Shown piece by piece: positions 25,101-32,146 of a stretch of DNA of 50,925 nt; position 1 is the stretch's first letter, and every line of letters starts with the position of its first letter. Made by a program: the position numbers and the translations under genes. Origin of the DNA: Deltaproteobacteria bacterium (GTDB lineage: Bacteria > Desulfobacterota > Desulfobaccia > Desulfobaccales > 0-14-0-80-60-11); the NCBI GenBank assembly GCA_003599195.1, contig QZIZ01000107.1, forward strand, positions 1 through 50,925, read 5' to 3'. The notes under the pieces are model-generated. The model searched no databases. It saw nothing but the letters and a program-made list of their open reading frames with translations, and was not told the origin of the DNA.

Positions 25101-25721
25101 AAAAAACGGATTATACTTCCGCTCCTGCCCCACGGTGGTCACCGGTCCGTGACCCGGATACACGGTATAGTTGTCCCCCAGGGGGAAGATTTTGGTCTTC
25201 ACCGCGTTGATCAGGTCCTCAAAGGAGCCCCCGGGAAAGTCGGTGCGGCCGATGGAGCCTTGAAAGAGCAGGTCCCCCACGTACACCAGGGGCGCGCCTT
25301 CCATCACCAGGCTGATGCCCCCCGGAGTATGGCCCGGAGTGTGCAGCACTTTCAGCCGGTAATTACCGAAGCTGAGGATGTCCCCTTCTTTCAGCAGAAT
25401 ATCCGCTCCGGACAACCGCAGACGGTTGCCGGTGAAGAACATGGCCTCAGCCGAAGGTCTGGCCAGCATGGCCGCGTCCGCCTCGTGGATGGCGATCTGC
25501 GCGCCGGTGGCGTCCTTCAAGGGCTGGTTGGCGTCCACATGGTCGAAGTGGCCGTGGGTGTCGATGATGGTTTTAAGACTCAGGCCGTGGTATTTCAGGG
25601 CCTCCAGGATCTCGCCCTCATCCCCCCCGGGATCGATGACCACGGCTTCCTTGGTCTCTTCATCGCCCAGGATATAGCAATTGACTTCCAGCAACCCCAC
25701 CGCCAGGGCTTTTTGTATCAT
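25098..25721 (-). CDS. MBL-fold metallo-hydrolase, glyoxalase II-like (YcbL type)
   Basis: 207-residue metallo-beta-lactamase-fold hydrolase. All metal-binding motifs are present: DTHGHFDHVDAN (HxHxDH), VLHTPGHTPGG, YVGDLLFQGSIGRTDFPGG and the last His in VYPGHGPVTT. The short length and the ending YNPFF are typical of the YcbL/type II-like hydroxyacylglutathione hydrolase group, not of full-length GloB. The substrate is probably a thioester but cannot be told from sequence. GGAGG precedes ATG 25721. Confidence 0.88.
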   Translation of the reverse strand: MIQKALAVGLLEVNCYILGDEETKEAVVIDPGGDEGEILEALKYHGLSLKTIIDTHGHFDHVDANQPLKDATGAQIAIHEADAAMLARPSAEAMFFTGNRLRLSGADILLKEGDILSFGNYRLKVLHTPGHTPGGISLVMEGAPLVYVGDLLFQGSIGRTDFPGGSFEDLINAVKTKIFPLGDNYTVYPGHGPVTTVGQERKYNPFF

Positions 25722-25736
25722 TGAGCCTCCGATTAG

Positions 25737-26022
25737 AGAGCTTTCAGCGGTCAGCTTTCAGCTAATAAATTGGCATTATGGAATCTTAATTATTTCTGAA
25801 TTAACTTATCCGATTATTCCCTTAACTCCCGAATTCCTGAGATTGCCAAACGGCAATGAGGTCGCCTTTGGTCCCCTCCCCCTTGAGAGGGGGGACTTAA
25901 GCGGCCGTTTTTCCCAACATTCAGTGTTTTTTTTGGGTTTATCCGCCCTCTTGGATCCCCTGATTCGGGATCGTTTTAACTTAAAGCAAGCTGACAGCTG
26001 ATCGCTGACCGCTGAAAGCTTT
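25737..26022. repeat. Nested palindrome with agctttcagc-word arms around a dispersed repeat
   Basis: The outer arm agctttcagcggtcagc (from 25739) is repeated exactly on the other strand near 26002-26019 (gctgaccgctgaaagct), with further degenerate units inside both arms. The interior holds the second, inverted copy of the dispersed repeat (25868-25960) with a cccctcccccttgagagggg palindrome. The element fills almost the whole 312-bp gap between the MBL and LysE-type genes. No gene is seen in this gap. Confidence 0.75.
25868..25960 (-). repeat. Dispersed repeat, copy 2 (inverted)
   Basis: The reverse complement carries gagggcggataaaccca and cggccgcttaagtcccccct, matching the copy at 23222-23305. 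The two copies are 2.6 kb apart in opposite orientation, flanking coaBC and the MBL gene. Confidence 0.65.
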
Positions 26023-26034
26023 ATCCAAACAGCT

Positions 26035-26676
26035 TTATCCCAGAAGAAACTTCATTCCCTGAAAGCCGAAGTAGCCGCCGAACCCTACCAGGAAAAGGCC
26101 GCAGCAGGCCAGGAAGCCCTGGTAGATTCTATCCGATAGAAAACGCCGGCCCTGGGCCACCGCGCCGGAGACCAAGCTGTACCAGGCAAAATCCGCCAGG
26201 ATGTGGCCCACATAGAACAGGGCCACTCCGGGGAGGCCGTATTTGCCGGCGAACATCACGTAACCCAGGCCGATGGTCAGCCACCAGAGGAGCCAGTAAG
26301 GGTTGGCCAGGCTCAAGAGCACCCCGGCCATGATGGGGTGCAGGCCCGATTGGGCCTGGGGGTCGAACTCCAGGCGGCTGTGCCTGGAGGCCCGCATCAG
26401 GGCCAGGCCCATCCACCCCAGCATACCCGCGCCCATCACGCCCACCAGGCCCAGGATGGCGGGGCGGTTCAGCCAGGCCCCCACCCCCGCCAGGAGCAAG
26501 AGCACCAGGGCCAGCTCCAGAAGCGCATGGCCCACCATAATCAGGGGTCCGGCCCAGAAGCCCCGCCGCGCCGCCTCGCCCACGGTCACGGTGAGGAGCG
26601 GCCCGGGCATCAAGGCCCCGGACAGGGCCACGATAAACGAGGTTGCCGGCACCCCGGCCAGCACCCAGAATTCCAT
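26035..26676 (-). CDS. LysE/RhtB-family transporter
   Basis: 213-residue inner-membrane protein of the LysE amino acid exporter superfamily. Six hydrophobic segments are visible. The N-terminal signature FIVALSGALMPGPLLTVTVG corresponds to the family's PGP motif in helix 1. LLSLANPYWLLWWLTIG is the conserved asparagine-proline region. I chose ATG 26676, preceded by AAAGGAAAG; the longer frame to 26886 has a low-complexity N-terminus derived from repeats. Substrate unknown (amino acids or small metabolites). Confidence 0.85.
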   Translation of the reverse strand: MEFWVLAGVPATSFIVALSGALMPGPLLTVTVGEAARRGFWAGPLIMVGHALLELALVLLLLAGVGAWLNRPAILGLVGVMGAGMLGWMGLALMRASRHSRLEFDPQAQSGLHPIMAGVLLSLANPYWLLWWLTIGLGYVMFAGKYGLPGVALFYVGHILADFAWYSLVSGAVAQGRRFLSDRIYQGFLACCGLFLVGFGGYFGFQGMKFLLG

Positions 26677-27057
26677 AAATTTCTTTCCTTTACGCCTTGG
26701 CCCAAATATAATAATCCTAACATATTGACCATAGACAAACCAAGGGAAATTCAGGGCCTTGGGGGAAGAGATTGAGCGGTAAGCAGTGAGCAGTGAGCAG
26801 CATGTAGGGTGCGTTTCACGCACCCTAAAGGTTTCCAATATGAAACTTCTGCGAAAGTCCTTAAATTGTCGTTCGGAACGGAGCACAGCGGAGTGAAGAA
26901 TCTCGTATTTTGGCGGCCCAGAATGTCCAATCTGCTGGGAACCCTTGGCGCGGCCTGGAAAAAAGCTGTGCTGCCAAAAGCGAGATTCTTCGGTCGCTCC
27001 GCTTCCTCAGAATGACAGAGATGGTGAAGGTGCGTAAAACGCACCCTACGAAATTCC
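26677..27057. repeat. Three-layer nested palindrome between divergent genes
   Basis: No gene in 380 bp. Outer layer: gtagggtgcg..cgcacccta (26804-26828) against aaggtgcg..cgcaccctacg (27027-27050). Middle layer: cggaacggagcacagcggag and tgaagaatctcg (26871-26905) against cgagattcttcggtcgctcc and gcttcctcagaatgac (26979-27016). Inner: ttttggcggc against gctgccaaaa. A word repeat of agcagtgagc type lies at 26776-26800. All promoter signals for the LysE-type gene (-) and the methyltransferase (+) must lie in or beside this element. Confidence 0.7.
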
Positions 27058-27960
27058 ATGAAAAATCTGCCTATCAGAAAAAAGACCCGCACCAGTTCCT
27101 TCGGCACCCCCGGCCGGATTTCCCATGATTCTTCCTCTTTTTATGCCGGTAAATTATATGCCCAGATGCCCCAGGAGCAGGAGATAACTTATATAGAGGA
27201 AGAGATTCCCGAAAAATACCTGAACCAGATTTTATGCAAATCCTCCGAAGACATGGCGGAACTGCCGGACAACAGCGTCCACCTGATGGTCACTTCGCCC
27301 CCTTACAACGTGGGCAAGGACTATGATGAGGACTTCACCCTGGAGGAATACCTGGCCTTCCTGCAGCGGGTCTGGCGGGAGGTGCACCGGGTGCTGGTCC
27401 CCGGGGGGCGGGCCTGTGTGAACATCGCCAACCTGGGGCGGAAACCCTATATTCCGCTGCATTCCTTTATTATTCAGGGGATGGTGGAGTTGGGCTTTCT
27501 CATGCGGGGCGAGATCATCTGGAACAAGGCGGCAAGCGCCGCGGGCTCCACGGCCTGGGGCTCCTGGAAGTCCCCGGCCAACCCCACGCTCCGGGATGTG
27601 CACGAATACATCCTGATTTTCTCCAAGGGCGCGTTCAAGAGGAAAAATCTCCACAAGCGCCAGGCCACCATTAACCGGGAAGAATTTTTAGAATACACTA
27701 AAAGTATCTGGACCTTCCCCGCGGTCTCGGCCCGCAAGGTGGGGCATCCCGCGCCTTTTCCGGTGGAGCTACCGCTACGCCTCATCCAGCTTTATACTTA
27801 CGATGACGAAGTGATTTTGGACCCCTTCATGGGCTCGGGCCAGGCCGCGATTGCCGCGCTCCAAGGGGAAAGAAAATTTGTTGGTTATGAAATTGAAAAG
27901 CATTATTGCCGCCTGGCGGGAAGGCGGATTAAGCAGTTTTTCATGGAATTTAAAGCGTAG
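27058..27960 (+). CDS. Site-specific DNA methyltransferase (beta class, N4-cytosine or N6-adenine)
   Basis: 300-residue amino-methyltransferase. The catalytic motif IV comes first (MVTSPPYNVGKDY, about residue 80) and the AdoMet-binding motif I near the C-terminus (VILDPFMGSGQAAIAAL, about 258-275), which defines the beta class. SPPY is most often N4-cytosine, though not exclusively. Motif X-like FVGYEIEKHYCRLA follows motif I. The N-terminal TSSFG..GR..HDSS.FYA.KLY pattern occurs in relatives, so I keep the ATG at 27058; ATG 27166 is the alternative. No restriction endonuclease gene is adjacent, so it appears to be an orphan. It is 23 nt upstream of murA. Confidence 0.88.
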   Translation: MKNLPIRKKTRTSSFGTPGRISHDSSSFYAGKLYAQMPQEQEITYIEEEIPEKYLNQILCKSSEDMAELPDNSVHLMVTSPPYNVGKDYDEDFTLEEYLAFLQRVWREVHRVLVPGGRACVNIANLGRKPYIPLHSFIIQGMVELGFLMRGEIIWNKAASAAGSTAWGSWKSPANPTLRDVHEYILIFSKGAFKRKNLHKRQATINREEFLEYTKSIWTFPAVSARKVGHPAPFPVELPLRLIQLYTYDDEVILDPFMGSGQAAIAALQGERKFVGYEIEKHYCRLAGRRIKQFFMEFKA

Positions 27961-27983
27961 CAGGTTTTGGAGATTTAAACTAA

Positions 27984-29276
27984 ATGGACAAAATCGTCAT
28001 CGACGGCGGCGTGCCCCTTAACGGGGAGGTAACCATCAGCGGGGCCAAGAACGCGGCCCTGCCCATTATGGCTGCGACTTTGCTGGCCCCGGGCGAGCAC
28101 ACCCTGATCAATGTGCCGCCTCTGGCCGATATCCGCACCACCAAGCGCCTCTTGGGCACCATGGGGGTGGTTTTTCAGGAGGGCGAGGCCCCTCCCGGCG
28201 AGATCGGCGGCGTGCCCTGGGAGGCCCCGCCCTTAAAGGTGGATACCCGGAATATAAGCGGCTGGGAGGCCCCCTACGACCTGGTGAAGACCATGCGGGC
28301 CTCGGTCCTGGTCCTGGGGCCGCTGGTGGGCCGGGAGCGCCGCGCGAGGGTGTCCCTTCCCGGCGGCTGCGCCATCGGCGCCCGGCCCATCAATTTGCAC
28401 CTTAAGGGCCTGGAGGCCATGGGGGTAAAAATCTCCCTCCAACAAGGTTACGTGGAAGCCGACGCAAAACGCCTGCGGGGGGCCGAGATCTATTGTGAGA
28501 CCCCCACGGTCACCGGCACGGAAAACCTGATGATGGCAGCCACCCTGGCCAAGGGCACTACGGTGATCAAAAACGCGGCCATGGAGCCGGAGGTGGGCGA
28601 TCTGGCCCGGTTCCTGGTGTCCATGGGCGCCCGCATCGACGGCATCGATACCGATGTGTTGGCTATCCACGGCGTCCCGGAACTGCGGCCCACCACCTAC
28701 ACCATCATGTCCGACCGCATCGAGGCCGGCACCTACCTGGCCGCGGCCGCCATCACCCAAGGCGAGGTCACCCTGGTGAACGCGCCCATCCCCCACCTCA
28801 CCGCCATCATGGGCAAGTTCACCGAGGCCGGGGTGCGCCTCACCGTGGAGCCGGGCCGGCTCATGGTCCATCCCGGCGGCAACCTCACTGGCGTGGACAT
28901 CCGCACCCTGCCCTACCCCGGTTTCCCCACGGACATGCAGGCCCAGTTCATGGCCCTGATGAGCCTGGCCCGGGGCGCGTCGGTGATCACCGAGACCATC
29001 TTCGAAAACCGCTTCATGCACGTGAGCGAACTCAGGCGCCTGGGCGCGGACATCAACGTCTCCGGCAACCTGGCGGTGGTTCGGGGCCGGCGCCAGCTCA
29101 TGGGCGCGCCGGTGATGGCCACGGATCTGAGGGCCTCCGCCTCCCTGGTCATCGCCGGCCTGGCCGCGCAAGGGACCACCGAAATCCACCGGGTCTACCA
29201 CCTGGACCGGGGCTACGCGCACCTGGGGGAAAAACTCTCCGCCCTGGGCGCGCGCATCCGGCGCATGCCGGCGTGA
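27984..29276 (+). CDS. murA: UDP-N-acetylglucosamine 1-carboxyvinyltransferase
   Basis: 430-residue enzyme for the first committed step of peptidoglycan synthesis (enolpyruvyl transfer from PEP to UDP-GlcNAc), in the cytoplasm. The start has the substrate-binding [20 protein letters not shown]. The active-site loop [20 protein letters not shown] has the catalytic cysteine at about residue 129, the residue alkylated by fosfomycin. C-terminal [20 protein letters not shown] also matches. The length is normal. It starts 23 nt after the DNA methyltransferase gene, probably in one transcript. A 16-bp hairpin with T-run follows. Confidence 0.97.
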   Translation: MDKIVIDGGVPLNGEVTISGAKNAALPIMAATLLAPGEHTLINVPPLADIRTTKRLLGTMGVVFQEGEAPPGEIGGVPWEAPPLKVDTRNISGWEAPYDLVKTMRASVLVLGPLVGRERRARVSLPGGCAIGARPINLHLKGLEAMGVKISLQQGYVEADAKRLRGAEIYCETPTVTGTENLMMAATLAKGTTVIKNAAMEPEVGDLARFLVSMGARIDGIDTDVLAIHGVPELRPTTYTIMSDRIEAGTYLAAAAITQGEVTLVNAPIPHLTAIMGKFTEAGVRLTVEPGRLMVHPGGNLTGVDIRTLPYPGFPTDMQAQFMALMSLARGASVITETIFENRFMHVSELRRLGADINVSGNLAVVRGRRQLMGAPVMATDLRASASLVIAGLAAQGTTEIHRVYHLDRGYAHLGEKLSALGARIRRMPA

Positions 29277-29288
29277 GGGAAAAGATTT

Positions 29289-29408
29289 ACCACAGAGGCA
29301 CAGAGAGCACAGAGTTACACAGAGGATAAAAAATTAGCCTTGGCGCAAAGCGCCAAGGCTAATTTATTTTCTCTGTGAACCTCTGCGTCCTCTGTGCCTC
29401 TGTGGTGA
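29289..29408. repeat. Nested palindrome with acagag-word arms; inner hairpin is the likely murA terminator
   Basis: The outer arm taccacagaggcacagagag (29289-29327 overall) pairs with ctctgcgtcctctgtgcctctgtggtga-type sequence (29371-29408) over nearly 40 bp with few mismatches. The inner stem aaattagccttggcgc / gcgccaaggctaattt (29332-29347 and 29351-29366) is perfect, with an aaa loop and followed by attttct. As the inner stem has A/T runs on both sides, it may serve murA (+) and the convergent nucleotidase gene (-). Confidence 0.8.
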
Positions 29409-29413
29409 AGTTC

Positions 29414-30067
29414 TTAATCCATCAGCTCCCGGAAACTGGCAATGGAGGGAAAGTCCGGGTGGGGTTCGGCCGCGGCCTGGGAGCTGGATTTGGCCTTGAA
29501 GAGGAGGTACTTGATGCCGTAGCGCCGGGCTGAAGCCAGGACGTCGGCATTGTCGTCCACCAACAGGGTATGTTGAGATTCAAAACCTATTTTCTCTTCC
29601 AAAACCTCCCAAAAACCGGCTTCTTCCTTGGGCGCGCCCAAGTCGAACGAGGAGATCACTTCATCGAAATACCCCAGCAGACCCACGTGATTCATCTTTA
29701 AATTCAGGGTCTTATAATGAGCGTTGGTCACCAGGGCTATCTTTTTGCCCATCTGCCGCAGGAACCGCAAGAAATCCTCGGTGTCCGGATGCACCTCGAT
29801 GAGGTGGCGGATGCCCTCTTTCAAAGCCGGGATATCCAGGTCCAGTTCCCGGGACCAGAAATCGATGTCCGTCCAGTTCAGGGTTCCTTCCTCCCGCTGG
29901 TAGCGGGCGAAGACCAGGTCCCGGGCCAGGGCCAGGGGCAGCCCCTGCTTCCGGGCATATTCGTCCGGCACCAGGGTTTCCCAGAAATAATCGTCGAAAT
30001 GCTTGTCCAGCAGGGTGCCGTCCATGTCCAGGAGCACCCAGGTAATTTCCTGCCAGGGGAATGACAT
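29414..30067 (-). CDS. HAD-family GMP/IMP nucleotidase (YrfG-like)
   Basis: 217-residue haloacid-dehalogenase phosphatase. HAD motif I is VLLDMDGTLLDKHFDDYFWE (nucleophile Asp and acid/base Asp, about residues 14-16), motif II is ALVTNAH, motif III is the Lys in GAPKEEAGFW and motif IV is TLLVDDNADVL. The stretch FDDYFWETLVP plus TLNWTDIDFWSRELDLDI closely follows the E. coli YrfG pattern, so a purine nucleotide 5'-phosphatase is the best guess. It is convergent with murA. AGGAAGG precedes the ATG. Confidence 0.85.
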   Translation of the reverse strand: MSFPWQEITWVLLDMDGTLLDKHFDDYFWETLVPDEYARKQGLPLALARDLVFARYQREEGTLNWTDIDFWSRELDLDIPALKEGIRHLIEVHPDTEDFLRFLRQMGKKIALVTNAHYKTLNLKMNHVGLLGYFDEVISSFDLGAPKEEAGFWEVLEEKIGFESQHTLLVDDNADVLASARRYGIKYLLFKAKSSSQAAAEPHPDFPSIASFRELMD

Positions 30068-30128
30068 TATTTTCCTTCCTGATAAATTCTGATTCTATAG
30101 CGATCTTGAGGGAGGGCGCGGGCTGTTT

Positions 30129-30264
30129 GGCTGTCAGCTATCAGCTTTCAGCTTTTTTAAAAAAAAGTCGTATTGACAACCAAAGTTGGGGTGAATTCGA
30201 CAAAAGCGCCAAACCTTCCTTAATTCTTCAAGCTGACCGCTGACCGCTGATAGCTGACAGCTTT
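30129..30264. repeat. Nested palindrome with ctgtcagctatcagc-word arms
   Basis: The left arm ggctgtcagctatcagcttt (30129-30155 overall) and right arm (30230-30264) share gctgtcagctatcagc exactly as an inverted repeat, with extra tgaccgc units on the right. The interior of about 75 bp is AT-rich and shows no strong inner stem. It lies in the 310-bp gap upstream of the nucleotidase gene (-) and the Hsp20 genes (+). No gene is seen here. Confidence 0.7.
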
Positions 30265-30378
30265 TCCATCCTTTTTATTTATAGAAATCCCTGACTTTTT
30301 TCAACCCGTCGTCCTCTTGACCACCCGAAACTTAATGATTACCAAATTTGGAGAATATCAATAACTGAGGAGGCTACC

Positions 30379-30831
30379 ATGCCTATTTTTACGTTTCGGG
30401 AACCGGGTTGGTCCCCGTCTGAGGAGCTGGAGCGCCTGCAGCGACGGATGGGCCGCCTCTTCGAGGAGACCATCGCCCCCGGGCTGGGTTTATGGCGCGC
30501 CGGGGTTTATCCCCTGGTGAATATCTCGGAAGACCATGATTATCTCTATGTGCGGGCCGAGCTGCCGGGGATTAATCCCCAGGAGTTGGAGATCACCGTG
30601 CATGAAGGGAACCTGATCCTGCGGGGGGGAAGAAAGATCCCCTCAGAAGAAAAAGACATCAACTATCACCGCCGGGAGCGGGAATCCGGCTTTTTCCGCC
30701 GGGTGGTGGGCCTGCCCACGGCGGTGAACCCGGATAAGGTGGAGGCTTCTTATAAAGACGGCATTCTCACCGTGAAACTGGGGAAGCCCGAAGAAATCAA
30801 ACCCCGGGTGATCAAGGTGCAGAGCGCCTAA
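30379..30831 (+). CDS. Small heat shock protein (Hsp20/alpha-crystallin), first of a tandem pair
   Basis: 150-residue ATP-independent chaperone that holds unfolding proteins. The alpha-crystallin domain covers about residues 45-140: YPLVNISEDHDYLYVRAELP, GINPQELEITVHEGNLILRG and the signature VEASYKDGILTVKLGK. The C-terminal VIKV is the IxI/V-type tail that drives oligomer assembly. The N-terminus (SEELERLQRRMGRLFEE) is typical of class A bacterial Hsp20. GAGGAGG precedes the ATG. It lies 12 nt before the second Hsp20 gene. Confidence 0.94.
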   Translation: MPIFTFREPGWSPSEELERLQRRMGRLFEETIAPGLGLWRAGVYPLVNISEDHDYLYVRAELPGINPQELEITVHEGNLILRGGRKIPSEEKDINYHRRERESGFFRRVVGLPTAVNPDKVEASYKDGILTVKLGKPEEIKPRVIKVQSA

Positions 30832-30843
30832 AGGAGACTGACC

Positions 30844-31245
30844 ATGACTGAAAAGGAATTGAAACCTAAAGCCAAAGAAGAAGTCAAGGCCAAGGGAGAA
30901 AGGGTGCGGCCCGGCCGCGTCTTTCTGCCGGCAGTAGATATCTTTGAGACCCCGGAGGCCCTGACCCTGGTGGCGGATATGCCGGGAGTGCCCAACGACA
31001 AGGTGACCCTGGACATCAAGGACAACCACCTGATCATCAGCGGCGGGATCACCCCGCCCATGGGCGAAGGCGAGACCATGCTGAGCCAGGAGTATTACAC
31101 CGGGGATTTCCAACGGGAATTCCACCTGGGCGCGACCATCGACCAGGCCCGCATCGAAGCGAGCATGAAGGACGGGGTGCTCAGGCTGCTGCTGCCCAAG
31201 GCGGAGAAGGCCAAGCCCCGGAAGATCGAAGTAAAAGTTGGGTGA
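30844..31245 (+). CDS. Small heat shock protein (Hsp20/alpha-crystallin), second of a tandem pair
   Basis: 133-residue paralogue of the upstream gene, in the same operon. The N-terminal 20 residues are highly charged and lysine-rich. The crystallin domain has FLPAVDIFETPEALTLVADM, VPNDKVTLDIKDNHLIISGG and IEASMKDGVLRLLLPK, and it ends in KIEVKVG with the IxV tail. Paired class A and B Hsp20 proteins can form mixed oligomers in other bacteria. AAGGAG lies before the ATG. The hairpin at 31381-31428 is the likely terminator. Confidence 0.94.
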   Translation: MTEKELKPKAKEEVKAKGERVRPGRVFLPAVDIFETPEALTLVADMPGVPNDKVTLDIKDNHLIISGGITPPMGEGETMLSQEYYTGDFQREFHLGATIDQARIEASMKDGVLRLLLPKAEKAKPRKIEVKVG

Positions 31246-31335
31246 AGCGCGGTTTGAGTCGAGGGGGCCGGGCGAATCCGGCAGGAGTGGAGGAATACTC
31301 CATAAGCCCTGCCCCCTCTTCTCAAACTCGTGAGA

Positions 31336-31456
31336 ACGGTCTTCGGTCTTCGGTGAGGACCAAGGAATGGAAAATATAACAGGGTCAGCAAAGGCTTTTG
31401 GCAATTGCTGACCCTATTATTTTTTTCCAACTCTTTTTTCCGAAGACCGAAGACCC
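31336..31456. repeat. Nested palindrome with ggtcttcggt-word arms around a terminator hairpin
   Basis: Outer arms cggtcttcggtcttcggt (31337-31354) and the inverse ccgaagaccgaagacc (31440-31455) match over 16 bp. The inner stem agggtcagcaa / ttgctgaccct (31381-31391, 31405-31415) is followed by attattttttt, a good intrinsic terminator for the Hsp20 operon. Another small hairpin, gccgggcgaatccggc, lies at 31269-31284. The 320-bp gap contains no gene apart from the mazEF promoter region. Confidence 0.8.
31381..31428 (+). terminator. Intrinsic terminator of the Hsp20 operon
   Basis: An 11-bp perfect stem with a 13-nt loop is followed within 3 nt by a run of T (attattttttt). It lies 135 bp after the second hsp20 stop. 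Confidence 0.75.
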
Positions 31457-31518
31457 TTAAGAAGTCAGAGGTTGTTCCTCCCTCTCCAGAGTTTCGAAGC
31501 TACTTGACTCCCCTTTGA

Positions 31519-31543
31519 AGATATAGTATATACTTTGTATATC
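31519..31543 (+). promoter_or_regulatory. AT-rich palindromic site upstream of mazEF, possible operator
   Basis: The sequence gatatagtatatactttgtatatc contains the perfect palindrome agtatatact with an outer gatata/tatatc pair, 25-50 bp before the antitoxin ATG. MazE-type antitoxins bind such repeats to repress their own operon. TATACT (31529-31534) could be the -10 element. The exact promoter is uncertain. Confidence 0.4.
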
Positions 31544-31568
31544 TTTTTCATACCCAAGGAGCCCTGCC

Positions 31569-31811
31569 ATGACTGCCGTTAAAAAATGGGGGAACAGTCT
31601 GGCCGTCCGCATCCCCGCACAACTCGCCCAACAATTAAATCTGACGGAAAATACCCCGGTGGAATATGCCGTGGTGGACGGCAGGCTGGTAATCAGCAGG
31701 ATTACTCAGCAGGGAACATATTCTTTAGATCAACTTCTGGACCGGGTTACTAAAGAAAATATCCACAGCGAGGTCGACACAGGTCCCGCCGTCGGCAGGG
31801 AAATCTTTTGA
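31569..31811 (+). CDS. mazE: MazE-type antitoxin (AbrB/SpoVT fold)
   Basis: 80-residue antitoxin. The N-terminal AbrB-like DNA-binding domain shows the standard KKWGNSLAVRIPAQLAQQLN, then ENTPVEYAVVDGRLVISR. The C-terminal 30 residues should wrap around and block the toxin. CAAGGAG lies just before the ATG. Its stop overlaps the toxin start by 3 nt, the usual coupling for TA pairs, and it would autoregulate through the AT-rich palindrome upstream. Clear type II antitoxin. Confidence 0.9.
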   Translation: MTAVKKWGNSLAVRIPAQLAQQLNLTENTPVEYAVVDGRLVISRITQQGTYSLDQLLDRVTKENIHSEVDTGPAVGREIF

Positions 31812-32146
31812 CCGCTCCGTATATACCTGAACGGGGGGATGTCGTCTGGCTGGATTTTCACCCCCAGACCGGCCATGAACAAAGAGGCCGGCGTCCGGCG
31901 GTAGTTCTATCACCACATACGTATAACGGCAAAGTCGGCCTGGCCCTTTTTTGCCCCATCTCTTCCCGCATCAAAGGATACCCTTTCGAGGTGCCGGTGC
32001 CTGCCGATTGCGGCGTTACCGGAGTAGTCCTGGCCGACCATGTAAAGAACCTGGACTGGCGCGCCCGCCGGGCCGAATTTATCTGCCGCCTCCCCAATCA
32101 GGTCATTACCGACATTCTGGCCAAATTAGCTGTACTTATCACTTAA
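31808..32146 (+). CDS. mazF: MazF-type endoribonuclease toxin
   Basis: 112-residue mRNA interferase. The start fits MazF: PERGDVVWLDFHPQTGHEQR followed by GRRPAVVLSPHTYNGKVGLA, with the conserved Arg, then CPISSRIKGYPFEVPV and the Ser/Thr region. VVLADHVKNLDWRARRAEFI is the conserved second half with the dimer and active-site residues. No ATG is available upstream of the conserved domain; the only start that fits is TTG 31808, which overlaps the mazE stop. It is convergent with dnaB (stop codons abut at 32146/32147). Complete and probably active. Confidence 0.9.
   Translation: MTAPYIPERGDVVWLDFHPQTGHEQRGRRPAVVLSPHTYNGKVGLALFCPISSRIKGYPFEVPVPADCGVTGVVLADHVKNLDWRARRAEFICRLPNQVITDILAKLAVLIT

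Noticed and set aside
26677..26886. N-terminal extension of the LysE-type protein to 26886
   Set aside because: The extra residues are encoded by intergenic repeats, and ATG 26676 has a ribosome binding site.
28233..29222. 329-residue open frame opposite murA
   Set aside because: Shadow frame; murA is complete with its catalytic cysteine on +.
30129..30264. Repeated words as a CRISPR array
   Set aside because: Units are 7-10 nt, degenerate and without regular spacers; no cas genes are in the window.
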